Source of the DNA: Acorus gramineus
Taxonomy: Eukaryota > Streptophyta > Magnoliopsida > Acorales > Acoraceae
NCBI GenBank assembly: GCA_030737835.1
Contig: JAUJYN010000025.1
Coordinates: 2,294,001 to 2,358,000, forward strand
Length of the DNA stretch: 64,000 nucleotides
Reading direction: 5' to 3'
This document shows, piece by piece, positions 32,818-43,069 of the stretch. Below the pieces are notes generated by a model. It worked only from the letters and a program-made list of their open reading frames with translations, was not told the DNA's origin and made no database searches. The translations under genes were made by a program, and so were the position numbers. Position 1 is the first letter of the stretch, and every line of letters begins with the position of its first letter.

Positions 32818-33580
32818 CTAGGGTGAGGATTAGTTGGGAGTCATGTAGTCATGTGACTCTTATACCCATCAAGTGTACTCTGGGTATGTTACTCTTAATG
32901 CTTGAGATATCATAGTGTATCTCTACCTTGTAGTGGATGGACTTGTTGTATCTCATTATTCAGTAACACCATGCGTTATGGTTAACAGTTATTCCTCCCC
33001 GAGTGTCCCAAGAGCCTCCCTCCGAGAGTGAGGGCAAGGGGGACGACGTATGGTCACACCGTCGCGTATTATCATTTGGGTTTCTACCCATATTTTTCCT
33101 TGAAAGGAAATTGCCTTAGTATTGAATTGTTGTGATGATGTTTGGTTTTCAGCCACTCACTGAGCTTGTAGCTCACCCCTCGCGCACTGTTTCTTCTACA
33201 GGGGCTGTGTTGGGCATGGAGCTGGAGCTTCCCTATGGCGTGGTCGCGTGGTCCTGTCCGGCGGTTGGCGAGTACGAGGTTGTCAGCAGTCCTACTATCG
33301 TATGTATTGCTAAATCGTGCGTGTTGCATTGGTTGAATTTTATTTGGACTAGACTTGGCTCTCACAGGACAGTGATTGTGTATTCGAGTCTGTAATAATG
33401 TTTTGGTTTACAGACTTATTGGTATTTTTATGCTTCCGCATTTTCAGTTGAGCTATCATTTATCTTTGCCTTGCCACCTTGTATGTTGTTGTTGGAGTCT
33501 TTGTAACCTTAGGTATTGATAACTGATATTATATATATTGCCACGTCTCGGGAACGGCCGCCCTGGGGCGTGACACTTGG

Positions 33581-34499
33581 GCGTGCTCAGCTGCACGCAA
33601 CCTTTTCTCATCCAAAAGTTTGAGTTGTACAAGAAGCGCTTCCCTCCTATCCTAGGGTTGCAAATCCTTGTCCAACTCTATTCTTAAAAAAAGGGACAAG
33701 AACCTCATAGGGAACAACTGCTTCCATTCCAAATGTTAGAGAGTAAGGAGTCTGACCTATGGGGGTTCTGATGGAAGTACAATAAGCCCAAAGTGCATCG
33801 ACCAACTTATCATTCCAGTCAGTGGATTTTTGAGTTTCCACTGTCTTCTTGATGATCTTCAAGAGAGTATTGTTGGTTGCTTTAGCTTGACCATTTCCTT
33901 GTGGGTAATATGGGGTGGAGTGATGCAGCTTGATGTGGTGCTTGTCATAGAGGTCTTGAAATTTTTTGGAAATAAATTGCGGGCCATTGTCAGTGATAAT
34001 TACCTTTGGAGTACCAAATCGTGCGAGGATGTGCATGCAGACAAAGCGGACAAAGGTAGTGCTTTTGGTGGTTATGTATGACTCGGCTTCAACCCACTCG
34101 GTGATGTACTCCGTGGCAGTGAGAATGAAGGCTTTCTAACTTGTGTTCTCAACAGTGTCCCAGAAGGGGCCCACGATGTCAAGAGCCCACATGGAAAAGG
34201 GCCAAGGGGACGTCATGGAATGGAGTGAGGAGGCAGGCGCGTGGATTTTGTTGGCATGTGTCTGGCATTGGATGCAGCGCTTGACGAACTTGTTGCAATT
34301 GTCCCCCATGGTGGGCCAGTAATAACCCATTCTTAGTACTTTCTTGCCCAACATTTGTGAATTCACATCCTCCGCATACTCCGGAGTGTGCTTCTGTTAC
34401 AATAGTAAAAACCTCTTTGTCCTCCAAGCACCTCAACAATTCTCCATTGAAAGATGTATGAAACAAGACACCCCCTCGAAGACAGTACTTCGTAGCCAT
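33581..34499 (-). pseudogene. Element E integrase: zinc-binding and catalytic domains
   Basis: Minus strand. The N-terminal HHCC part has RMGYYWPTMGDNCNKFVKRC and IQCQTHANKIH. The core has SMWALDIVGPF (first Asp), IITDNGPQFISKKF (second Asp) and STPYYPQGNGQAKATNNTLL. In A3 the last piece reads VEATNK, so E has Lys where the catalytic Glu belongs. Frameshifts near 34366 and 33650 split the frame. Integrase would insert the cDNA; this copy lacks the D-D-E triad. C4 cuts the gene after the DEKRLRAAEHAQ region. Confidence 0.85.
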
Positions 34500-34535
34500 T
34501 CTCTTAACAGCTTTTCGATCATCACTGGCTGCATA

Positions 34536-35140
34536 TTATGGAAAAGAACCATATTCAAGGTAGTTCTTGATGTCAAAGAACCATGGATTCCCATCATCTG
34601 GCTCCTCTATTTCCATAGCTGAAATTTTTGCACCTTCAAAGGTCTCATCTTTCTTTTCTTGTTCCATGAGCAAGTCCTGACTTTTGTGATTCTGAAGCTC
34701 AGTCGCTGGGGCTTCCAACTTTTGGATGGTGACAGTTTCTTCTTTTCTGGATATTGGGAGAGTGAGTGATGAAGCTAGTGAGGCCAGGGCGTCAGCAAGA
34801 ATGTTGCCAGCTCTGGGGGTGAAGATGTGCACAACCTCTTGAAACTGATGTAGCAAGGCCATGGTCAATTCTTTGTAGGGCTTAAGCTTTGAGTCCCTTG
34901 TTTGGCATTTCTTCAAGGTCTGGCGAATCACGAGAAGCGAATCACCAACAATCTTTAAGTGTCGGACTCCGAGTTCCAATGCAGTCTTCAGACTTGCAAT
35001 CAATGCCTCATATTCTGCAATATTGTTAGTAGCATTGAAAACAAGCTGAAAAGCACGGGGAATGAGACAATAGGGCGATGCCAATTCCTCGCCCTTTTTG
35101 GTTGACCGCTCCATCAAAAGTAGAGTGTCCAAGTCCTCCT
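34536..35140 (-). pseudogene. Element E second RNase H (archaeal type)
   Basis: Encodes AFQLVFNATNNIAEYEALIA, KIVGDSLLVIRQTLKK and GNILADALASLASSLTLP, typical of the additional RNase H of Tat elements. The start of the domain (YFDGA..) is shifted by one extra T near 35105. It ends LEYGSFP. The RT and first RNase H that should precede it are missing: the sequence stops at about 35145, where A2 begins in opposite orientation. Confidence 0.85.
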
Positions 35141-35145
35141 TGTCT

Positions 35146-36278
35146 TAAATTTTGACCGTCCAAAGAAATGAAAATACTTCAAGTAATATTTAGAAATGAC
35201 CAATTTGGAAATCTAATAGAAAACATCTTTTGAAGAAACAAGAGGAACCTTGGCCACAACACTTAGAAAAATCAAAAGGCCAGAGATGGGCGGCTAGTTT
35301 CAACTAGCCGCCCCCAACCGCTTCTCTTGGATGGGACATAAAGCAACATTTAATGCTGATGATTGCGGCGGTTTGTTCCAATTGGTCGCCCCTTCTCTAA
35401 CGGGTCAACACAAGTAACTAGCTCAAGCCACCACTTGTCAGAGATTGGACGTTTGGCAGGTCATCATTGGGGTGGCATCTTGTAAGTAGCAGCCCCTCAC
35501 TGGGCGGCTAGTTACAACTAGCCGCCCCTCACCTAGACACTGTCAGAAGAACAAAGATCTAATGGAAGGTAAAATCAACAACCCTATTATCCAATTTGAT
35601 CTATAGTCTAGCGGATACTCCCTTGCCTCTCTTTTACTATAAATAGGGGGTCCCCAAGCACTTCTTCAAAAATCACTCATTCAATCAACCATAATCAATA
35701 ACCACATTCCATCATACACTAGTTGAATCAAACCAGCACATCCACTACTTTAAAACCCTTGAGAGAGAAAGAGAGAGAGAAACCCATTCCCTACATAAAT
35801 TCACTCTCCAAAACCCTCTCCAAAACCCAGGTTAAACTTAGCTTAACCTGTGCCCAAACCCTAATCCTTTTCCTACCCAGGTTATGTCCAAATTAAACCA
35901 GGACCTAGGCGGCTAATCACCACTAGCCGTCCCTTTTTAGGCTGCTAAACTCCATTAGCCGGCCCTCCCTCATCCCCTATCTTTTTAAACCTCCATTTGT
36001 CAAGGTCTCGGAAGCACAAAAGGATTCCCCATTTTCACCTCTATGTGCGGCAGGCCCGTATCTCAGAGTAAAGAATCCACAATCCTCCCCACGAAGGCGA
36101 TCAATAGCAACACCCAACTTTTCTTGTTTTTTGAGAACGCATGTGGCGATCACAACAAACCCCGTCTTTCTGAGAAGCTGTCGAGCAGCTCAGAAACGAC
36201 TCTCTGAGCGGTGATCTGATCAGTCGTGAGACGGACCAGGACCCAGTTAGCAGAACCCCCAAGTTTTACATACCGACA
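35146..36278 (+). repeat. A2 5' LTR, lacking its first bases
   Basis: Begins TAAATTTTGACCGTCC, so the expected TGTAGATACCC start is gone. It ends ATACCGACA at 36278. TATA-like box at 35638-35645. Perfect hairpins at 35288-35313 (arms GGGCGGCTAGTT, AACTAGCCGCCC) and 35502-35527 (same arms, spacer AC). No target duplication is visible because the 5' end is truncated. Confidence 0.85.
35638..35645 (+). promoter_or_regulatory. TATA-like box of the A2 LTR
   Basis: TATAAATA followed by GGGGG, as in A3. It precedes the probable transcript start by the usual few tens of bases; the start itself is not visible. Confidence 0.6.
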
Positions 36279-36282
36279 AAAT

Positions 36283-36300
36283 TGGCGATCACGGTGGGAC
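36283..36300 (+). promoter_or_regulatory. A2 primer binding site
   Basis: TGGCGATCACGGTGGGAC, four bases after the LTR end. A3 has the identical 18 bases at 38891-38908. The TGGCGA start suits a tRNA-Arg-type primer of Tat elements, but the tRNA was not matched. Confidence 0.6.
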
Positions 36301-36415
36301 ATCCCACGTGAAAAATGACAAAAGGTAATCCTTTTCTGCCTCCTTTAAAACCTTGATAAAAGTTCCCCCCCTTTGGAAAACCAAAATTTTCCACCCTTCA
36401 AGTTAGATCCTCCTC

Positions 36416-36625
36416 TACTTTGCATCACAACATCCTTTACTACTTTAAGCCGCACAAAGCTGCGCACCTTTTACTGCTTTCATCACACTCTTTACTGCTT
36501 TAAGCCGCACACAGCTGCGCACCCTTTATTGCTTTCATCACATCTTTTACTGCTTTAAAACCGCACACAGTTGCGCACCCTTTTATTGCTTTATCACACC
36601 CTTTACTACTACTTTAAACTTTCAT
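36416..36625 (+). repeat. Tandem repeats in the A2 leader
   Basis: Three to four units with TTTACTGCTTTAAGCCGCAC and ACAGCTGCGCACC, the complement of the A1 array at 17625-17945. Confidence 0.85.
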
Positions 36626-36659
36626 CCATTTTACCCCTGAGTTATTCCATATTCACACC

Positions 36660-37616
36660 ATGGAAACCTACACCCAAGAGGACATAGTAGAGGAGAAAGT
36701 CAACCAGGGAGACCAAACTGGACAGTTCCTTAGCCTCCTAGAGGAGAGGATGGCTACCTTAGGATACCAATCGGTGGAGGACATGTTCAATGACCTCGCC
36801 GACTTTCGCCAGGCCAAGACCTTGAAGCAGGAAACCCCTGTCAAGACCCCCAAGGCTTGCCCCACCCCCAAAACCCCACCAACACCCAGTTTCTCGGTCA
36901 GCCCGAGCCAAGTTTCATTTACCCTGCTTCCCCCGTGAATCCAATATTTCCAGTAGCTTCTGCCCTAGGCCCTTACCAGGCCACATCCAACCCGGGACCA
37001 CTAAACTGGCCTCCCACGGCAAAAACGTTTGATGAAACTATATGGAGAATCTTCTCTGAAATTGGCCCTTCTACTCCCAAACACATGTCTCTACATAATT
37101 TGAGACAAATCCCGTCAGTCAACCTATCGAGAGGGATTTAAAATCTCAAAATTTCACCAGTATAACAGTCGTGGAGACCCAGATGTCCATTTAACTGCTT
37201 TTTATCTAGATGCTCGACCTTTTCTAGATGGTCAACCTCTGTTAGTCTTCCTTTTCCACAAATCATTGGAAGGAGAAGCACTACAATTGTTCTCCACACT
37301 CCCTGTCTGTCGAATTTCTCGGCTGTAAGAGAGAAAATTTAGGCCGCTACGGTTACTAGAGGATTAGGACCCCTTCTATCTCTGACCTAACCGTAGAAAG
37401 AATGAGGCCTAGGGAGGAATTTGAGCAGTACGTGTCTAGGTGGTGAACCCTAGTCCACATAACCGGTCTGCAACTAATAGAATGTCAAGAAATTGACACG
37501 ATATTGCAAAACCTGAGTCCAGAACTTCGTACGAGTCTTTCGTACAGAGACTGCACCACGTACCAGATTTTAATTGACCGCCACAACAGAATTTCCCGTT
37601 GTGTAGTCCCAACCAT
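36660..37616 (+). pseudogene. A2 gag, 5' part, cut by A3
   Basis: Starts ATG 36660 (METYTQEDIVEEK). Frame 1 runs to TGA at 36936-36938, where a frameshift in the Pro-rich region ends it; the frame continues elsewhere with KHMSLHNLRQIPSVNLS. The capsid core DPDVHLTAFYLDARPFLD-like text follows at 37170-37230. The gene stops inside TTYQILIDRHNRISRC at the A3 LTR start (37617). The remainder of A2 is not found in the window. Confidence 0.8.
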
Positions 37617-38887
37617 TGTAGATACCCTAATTTTGACCGTCCAAAGAAAAGAAATTTAATTCAAGTAATATTGGAAAAAATCACATTTGGACATCTAAAA
37701 GAAAACTCCCTTAAAACCCAAGACCGGAAACCCTAAGTCAAACACTTTGAAAAATCTAAAAGTCTGGACAGGGGCTGCTACTTGAGAGTAGCCGCCCCAT
37801 ACCGGACGGCTAAAATCAACTAGCCGCCCCCCTGACCGACCCCAAACTGCCTTCCTGGATGGGACAATTCGCAGCATGATTGCTGCGAATTGTCCCGTTT
37901 AGTTGCCCCGTCTCAGCCGGTTCAACCTTAGTAATCGACCCAAGCCACCGCTTGTCAGAGATGGGACGTTTGGTAGGTTATGATGGGGGCGGCTACTTGA
38001 GAGTAGCCACCCCTCACCTGGACATTGTCAGAGAACAAAGATCTAATGGGAGGTCAAATCAAGCACCTTATTATCCATTTTGATCTATTGTCCAGTGGAC
38101 ACTCCCCTACACCTCTTTTACTATAAATAGGGGGCATCCAATTCATATCCATAAATCAATTCATTCCCAAGCATAAGCAATAACCCATAAGAATTCATTC
38201 CCAATCATCCCTTCACAAACCAACCCATATCCCTTCCCCATTCAAAACCCTTGAGAGAGAAAGTGAGAGAGAAACTCATTTCCTACACCAACTCCACTCT
38301 CCAAATCTACTCTCCAAAAACCCAGGTTAAACCCAGCTTAACCTCTGCCAAACACCCAAATCAAACCCTACCCAGGTTCTGCCCAAATTGAACCAGACAC
38401 CAGGCGGCTACCCACAACTAGCCGCCCCCCACCAGGCGGCTAAATCCAACTAGCCGGCCCTTCCCCTAGCCCATCTAAGTCCCAATTCTCCTTTAGTCAG
38501 GTTCCCGAAGCAGAAGAGGATGCCTGTCTTCACCTCTGTGTATGGCATATCCGTGTCTCAGAGTGGAGCCTGCACAAACTCCCCCATGAAGGTGATCAAA
38601 TCCGCCCCAACTTTTTCTGCTTTTTGAGAAAAGCAAGTGGCGATCACAACCACCCCTGAATCCTCCTGAGGACCCGTCGGCCGCCTCAGCCAGGAACGAA
38701 AAACCAACCCACCACCCCTTCCGAGAGACGATCCGACCAAGCCTGCCAAGGCGCAGCTCTTCGGATCCAAGCCTCCGAAGAACCCCCACACACGCACAAC
38801 CCCGAAGGACCAGGAGGAAGAGAGGGAGGAAGGCTTTCCGGAGCACCCCCCAACCCCCCCCCCTTTTTCCAAAATCCGATACTGACA
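37617..38887 (+). repeat. A3 5' LTR (1,271 bp)
   Basis: Starts TGTAGATACCCTAATTTTG, ends GATACTGACA. Close in length to the A1 3' LTR. TATA box about 38123-38130. Inverted-repeat modules at 37772-37799, about 37806-37828, 37986-38013, 38402-38430 and 38433-38455. Confidence 0.92.
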
Positions 38888-38890
38888 GCC

Positions 38891-38908
38891 TGGCGATCAC
38901 GGTGGGAC
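38891..38908 (+). promoter_or_regulatory. A3 primer binding site
   Basis: TGGCGATCACGGTGGGAC, three bases after the LTR end, identical to A2. Confidence 0.6.
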
Positions 38909-39029
38909 ATCCCTTGTGGAAGACAACAAAAGGTAATCCTCTTCTGCTTCCTTCCGATAAACCTGACTAGAATGCCATCACCCCTCTAGGAAAACTGGGA
39001 TTTCCCCACCCCTCAAGTCTGACCCTCCT

Positions 39030-39185
39030 CTACTTTGCATTACAACATCCTTTACTGCTATAAGCCGCACACAGCTGCGCACCCCTTTACCACTTTAAGC
39101 CGCACACTACTGTGCACCCCTTTACCACTTTAAGCCGCACACAGCTGCACACCCCTTTACCGTTTTATTTACTGCTTTAAGGCTG
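39030..39185 (+). repeat. Tandem repeats in the A3 leader
   Basis: Three units of about 42-45 bp with CCACTTTAAGCCGCACAC and GCTGCGCACCCCTTTA. Shorter than in A1. Confidence 0.8.
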
Positions 39186-39221
39186 CATTGATTCACACCT
39201 AGGTTTTTCCATATTCACACC

Positions 39222-41100
39222 ATGGAGGCCTACACCCAGGAGAAAATAGTAGAGGAGAAAGACAACCAGGGAGACCAAACCGCCCAATTCCTCAGCCACC
39301 TAGAAAATAGGATGGCTACCCTAGGATACCAGTCGGTTGAGGACATTTTCAATGACATCACCGACTATAACCAGGCCAAGACCTTGAAGTAGGAAATTCC
39401 TGTTAAGACCCCCAAGGTTTGTCCCACCCCTAATACACTACCAACACCTGACTTCTCGATAAATCCGAGTCCAAGCCTCTTTTCCTTTGCCCCACCTTCC
39501 CCCGCGAATCCAATATTCCCAACCGCTTCTGCCCCGAGCCCTTACTAGGCCACCTCCCCGGGACCACTAAACAGCCCTCCCAGGGGAGAAACGTTGGATG
39601 AAACCATCCAGAGATTTCTCTCTGAGACTGGCCCTTCTACCCCCAAACACATGTCTCTGCACAACCTTAGACAAATCCCGTCAGTCCACCTACCTGAGGG
39701 ATTTAAAATCCTAAAATTTCGTCGGTACAACGGTCGTGGAGACCCAGACGTTCATTTGACCGCCTTTTATCTAGACGCCCGACCGTTTCTAGATAACCAA
39801 CCTCTGCTAGTATTCCTCTTCCAAAAATCATTGGAAGGAGAAGCACTACAATGCTTCGCCACTCCCTGTAGATCATTTGTCAAACTTCTCGGTTATAAGC
39901 GAGATGTTTTTAGGCCGCTACGGTTATTAGAGGATTAGGACCCCCTCTTTTTCAGACCTGACCGTAGAAAGAATGAGGCCTAGGGAGGAATTTGAGTAGT
40001 ACGTGTCCAGGTGGCGCACCCTCGTCCACTGAACTGGCCTGCAATTAACGGAATGTCAAGAAATTGACATGATGTTGCATAGCCTAAGTCCAAAGCTCCG
40101 TACGAGTCTTTCGTACGGGGACTGCACCACGTACCAGCTTCTCATTGATCGCAACAGCAGGATTTCTCGTTGTGCAGCCCCAGCAGTCCAAACCCAGTCC
40201 CCACCTATCAGCCATAGGGTTGGAAAGCCACTGAGAAAGATGCACACCCCCACGATAGAGGGGATAACACAAATTTTGACACTCTACCCGAACGGAGCGC
40301 GAGTCCCTGATCAAGGGTCAGCCCCAAGACAATACACGCCCGGTTCGTCAGGATATGTGTCACCTCGACAAGCCAATCAAAACTTCATTCATCGATCAGT
40401 ACCCGCCCCCGTGCTGATAAGACAAAACCTAGTAGCCTGAAGTCCTCCAGTCCAGAGCCCCATAATTCAAAGCCAAGGCCAAACTAGGACCCCCCCTGCT
40501 TATTCCGCTCCCCCAAGAGCGCAAAACCTAACCCGTAGATGACCACCACAAAACTCCTACAATGAAGTCTCCCCTCCAACCTCCTATGGCCCAAGATGGA
40601 TGGGAAAGAGGGACTCTTACCCACCCCTCCCAGAAACCTTAACGAGGATTTTTAGGGTAATGATGGACACCAATAGTATCTCCCTCCCTGCTGCTAGGCC
40701 CTCACTCCCCGGGGCCAGCACCACGCATTACTGTCAGTACCATCAACAGCATGGTCACACCGTAGAACAATGCATTGTCTTTCGGGACTTTGTTTATGAT
40801 TTAAATGATGACAGGCGCCTTGATTGGGCCATGATCAAAGGCCATCTGAGCCGGGGCAATCCCCAAGCAAACAAGCCACTTGGCATATTCACTGACCCTA
40901 TGCCAGATCATGACCAAGCCTCCACTTCCAGAGCCCACGCTGTCAACATGGTTAGGAGGGAGAGACATCCATCACCAGAGCCAAGCAACTCAGAAAATAC
41001 TACCGACGGTAGTTCATCCAAAGAGTCCGAGGAGGAAGGACAGGACGAGCCTTTCCAGCTGAACCTCGACGACCATGACCTCGCCGTACTATATGGCGAG
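39222..41100 (+). pseudogene. A3 gag with zinc knuckle
   Basis: Starts ATG 39222 (MEAYTQEKIVEEK). TAG at 39390-39392 interrupts it after KTLK. Later segments: KHMSLHNLRQIPSVHLPEGF, FRRYNGRGDPDVHLTAFYLD and RTSLSYGDCTTYQLLIDRNS. The knuckle C-X2-H-X4-H-X4-C is intact at 40732-40773. Frameshifts near 39930-39960 and 40440 split the frame. It is the structural protein gene of the element. Confidence 0.85.
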
Positions 41101-41584
41101 GAAGAACAAGTAGTCCCTGTCCTGCCTGAAGTCATCAACATAAAGTCCGATGAAAGCAGACTGGACAACCCAGGAGAAGAGGAAGAGGAGGAACCATTCG
41201 AAGAGGTTCCCGAAGGAGCGAATGAAGGACCCGAAGAAGGGGAATGTACTTCGGATGATTTGCATCTAGACGACAACGGGTCCTCCAAAAGCATTGATAC
41301 AGTAGACAGCCCCTGCCGTCCAATGACCATCTCCTTCACTCACAATGACCTTCCTGATCGAAGGCTGCGAGTATATCCCCTCCATGTTCGCGGGCGACTC
41401 CAGGCCATCCCGCTAAACAACATCTTCATCGATCCAGGATCAGGGATGAATATCATGACTTGTTCCACCTACCAAGAAATGCCTAGGCGAGGTCACCCCT
41501 TTGTTCAACCGGTACACTCCACTATCCAGGCTTTCAACCATTCCGGAAAGACCATCTACAGTCCCGGGATATTTGAACTAGCGA
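41101..41584 (+). pseudogene. A3 first retropepsin-like domain (PR1), truncated
   Basis: Continuous with the gag zinc-knuckle frame through an acidic linker. Contains IFIDPGSGMNIMTCSTYQEM (DPGSG at 41431-41445), as in A1, and stops at FELA where C5 sequence begins. The rest of PR1 and all of PR2 are lost. The break lies at a short shared string (CTAGC) between the element and C. Confidence 0.8.
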
Positions 41585-43069
41585 TGTAATCACCCCTGCA
41601 TCAGTGTGATGCACTTGAAGGGAATTCAGGAGAATTCATTTGTTGTATCGGTTTTGTTAAACCGGTGGCTATGGCATTAAGTTAGGCCTACCCGTGCTAG
41701 GCGCGTATATGAACCGCCTGTTGGGTTATATGCCTTGGGCTTATTTCTGCGTGAGAGTAGAGGTAACCCCTCGCGTCTGAGCGATGCACTCGTGTGGGAG
41801 TCCAAGAGTATTCGTTATAGTCGATATGTGATTATCAAGTGTAGTTTACTTTCCCATAGGGTTCGCTTTGCTAACGTGGGGTGCTTCCTCCCGATATCGT
41901 CGTGTGTCGACCCACCCCAGCGTCAAAGCTGTCCTGTTTGGGTGCAACCACTTGTAGGTGCTACTGATGCGTATCGCGGTACGCATCTGGCTGATGTACT
42001 GATCGTGGAAGGCCGACAGGTAGAGGCTACGCGGGAGAGGGCTACCGGATGATATTGCGAGCGTGGAATCGTTCTCCCCTTCTTTGGATCCGCGTTGAAG
42101 CTACCCGACGTTAAAGCTGTCCTGACAGAGGGCTCCCACTTGTAGGTACTACCGATGCGTTTGGCAGATGTACTAATCATGGGAGTATACCAGGTAGAGG
42201 CTACCCAGTAGAGGGCTACTGGATGACGAAGGGTGTAGAGCATAAGGATGATACCAAAAGTCCATAGGGTCACCCCTCCTTGGGCTAGGGTGAGGATGAG
42301 TTGAAGTCACATCACTGAGTGACCCATTTCCTGGTTCGTCCATTACCATAGTTGTTGGGCCCGGTTATGTAGCGATGTTCAAAGACATCGTTGGGCAGTT
42401 ATCTCGATGTAGATAATCTAGTAGTGTTGTGTAGACCAGTAATTCCGCGTCTCTTCGACCAACGGTATGGTCTCTCCCCAAGAGTCCCAAGAGTCTCCCT
42501 CCGGGAGTGAGGGTGAGGGTGAGGTTGGTCGCGCCGCCGCGTGACCTTGTTATCCATTGGGTTTCTACCCATGTTTTCCTTGAAAGAAAATTGCTTTGGT
42601 ATTGAACTGTTGTAATGGTGATTGGTTTCCAGCCACTCACTGAGCTTGTAGCTCACTCCTCGCATACTGTTTCTTTTCAGGGGCAGTGTTGGGTGTGGAG
42701 CTGGAGCTTCCCTATGGCGTGGTCTTTTGTGCGTGGAACGTTCTGTCCAGCGGGTGGCGAGTGCAAGGTTGTCAGCAGTCCTAGAGTCATTTTATGTATT
42801 ATAAATCGTGCATGTGGCACAGGTTGTATTTTATTTGGACTAGACTTGGCTCTCACAGGACATTGATTGTATATTCAAGTCTGTAATGATATTTTTGGTT
42901 TACAGACTTATTGATATTTTATGCTTCCGCCTTTTTTGTTGAATTATCAGTTATCATTGCTCTACCAGCTTGTGTGTTATTTATTTGAGTCATTGTTGAC
43001 CTCTTGTACTTGATAGCTCATACTATATATATTGCCACGTCTCGTTGGCGACCACCTTGGGGCGTGACA
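41583..43069 (+). mobile_element. C5: 3' part of a plus-strand C unit
   Basis: Begins within the family at AGCGATGTAATCACCCCTGC (compare C7 56294) and runs to the normal end ..GGGGCGTGACA at 43069. The 5' part is missing. The next base starts minus-strand C6 sequence (GGTAGCCCTCT), the likely target copy of C5 in C6. Confidence 0.85.

Larger units (their letters stand above)
29640..33575 (+). mobile_element. C4: long LTR-like unit inside the E integrase
   Basis: Starts TGTTATGCCTGTGTAATTTG, ends GGCCGCCCTGGGGCGTGACA, flanked by CTTGG (29635-29639, 33576-33580). Length 3,936 bp. It is a longer subtype like C5, C6 and C7: beyond the shared first 500 bp and GGT-rich block (30440-30475) it has a splice-like block (31171-31206), a 174-bp tandem repeat (32463-32810) and a poly-G run. 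No coding sequence beyond chance frames. Confidence 0.92.
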
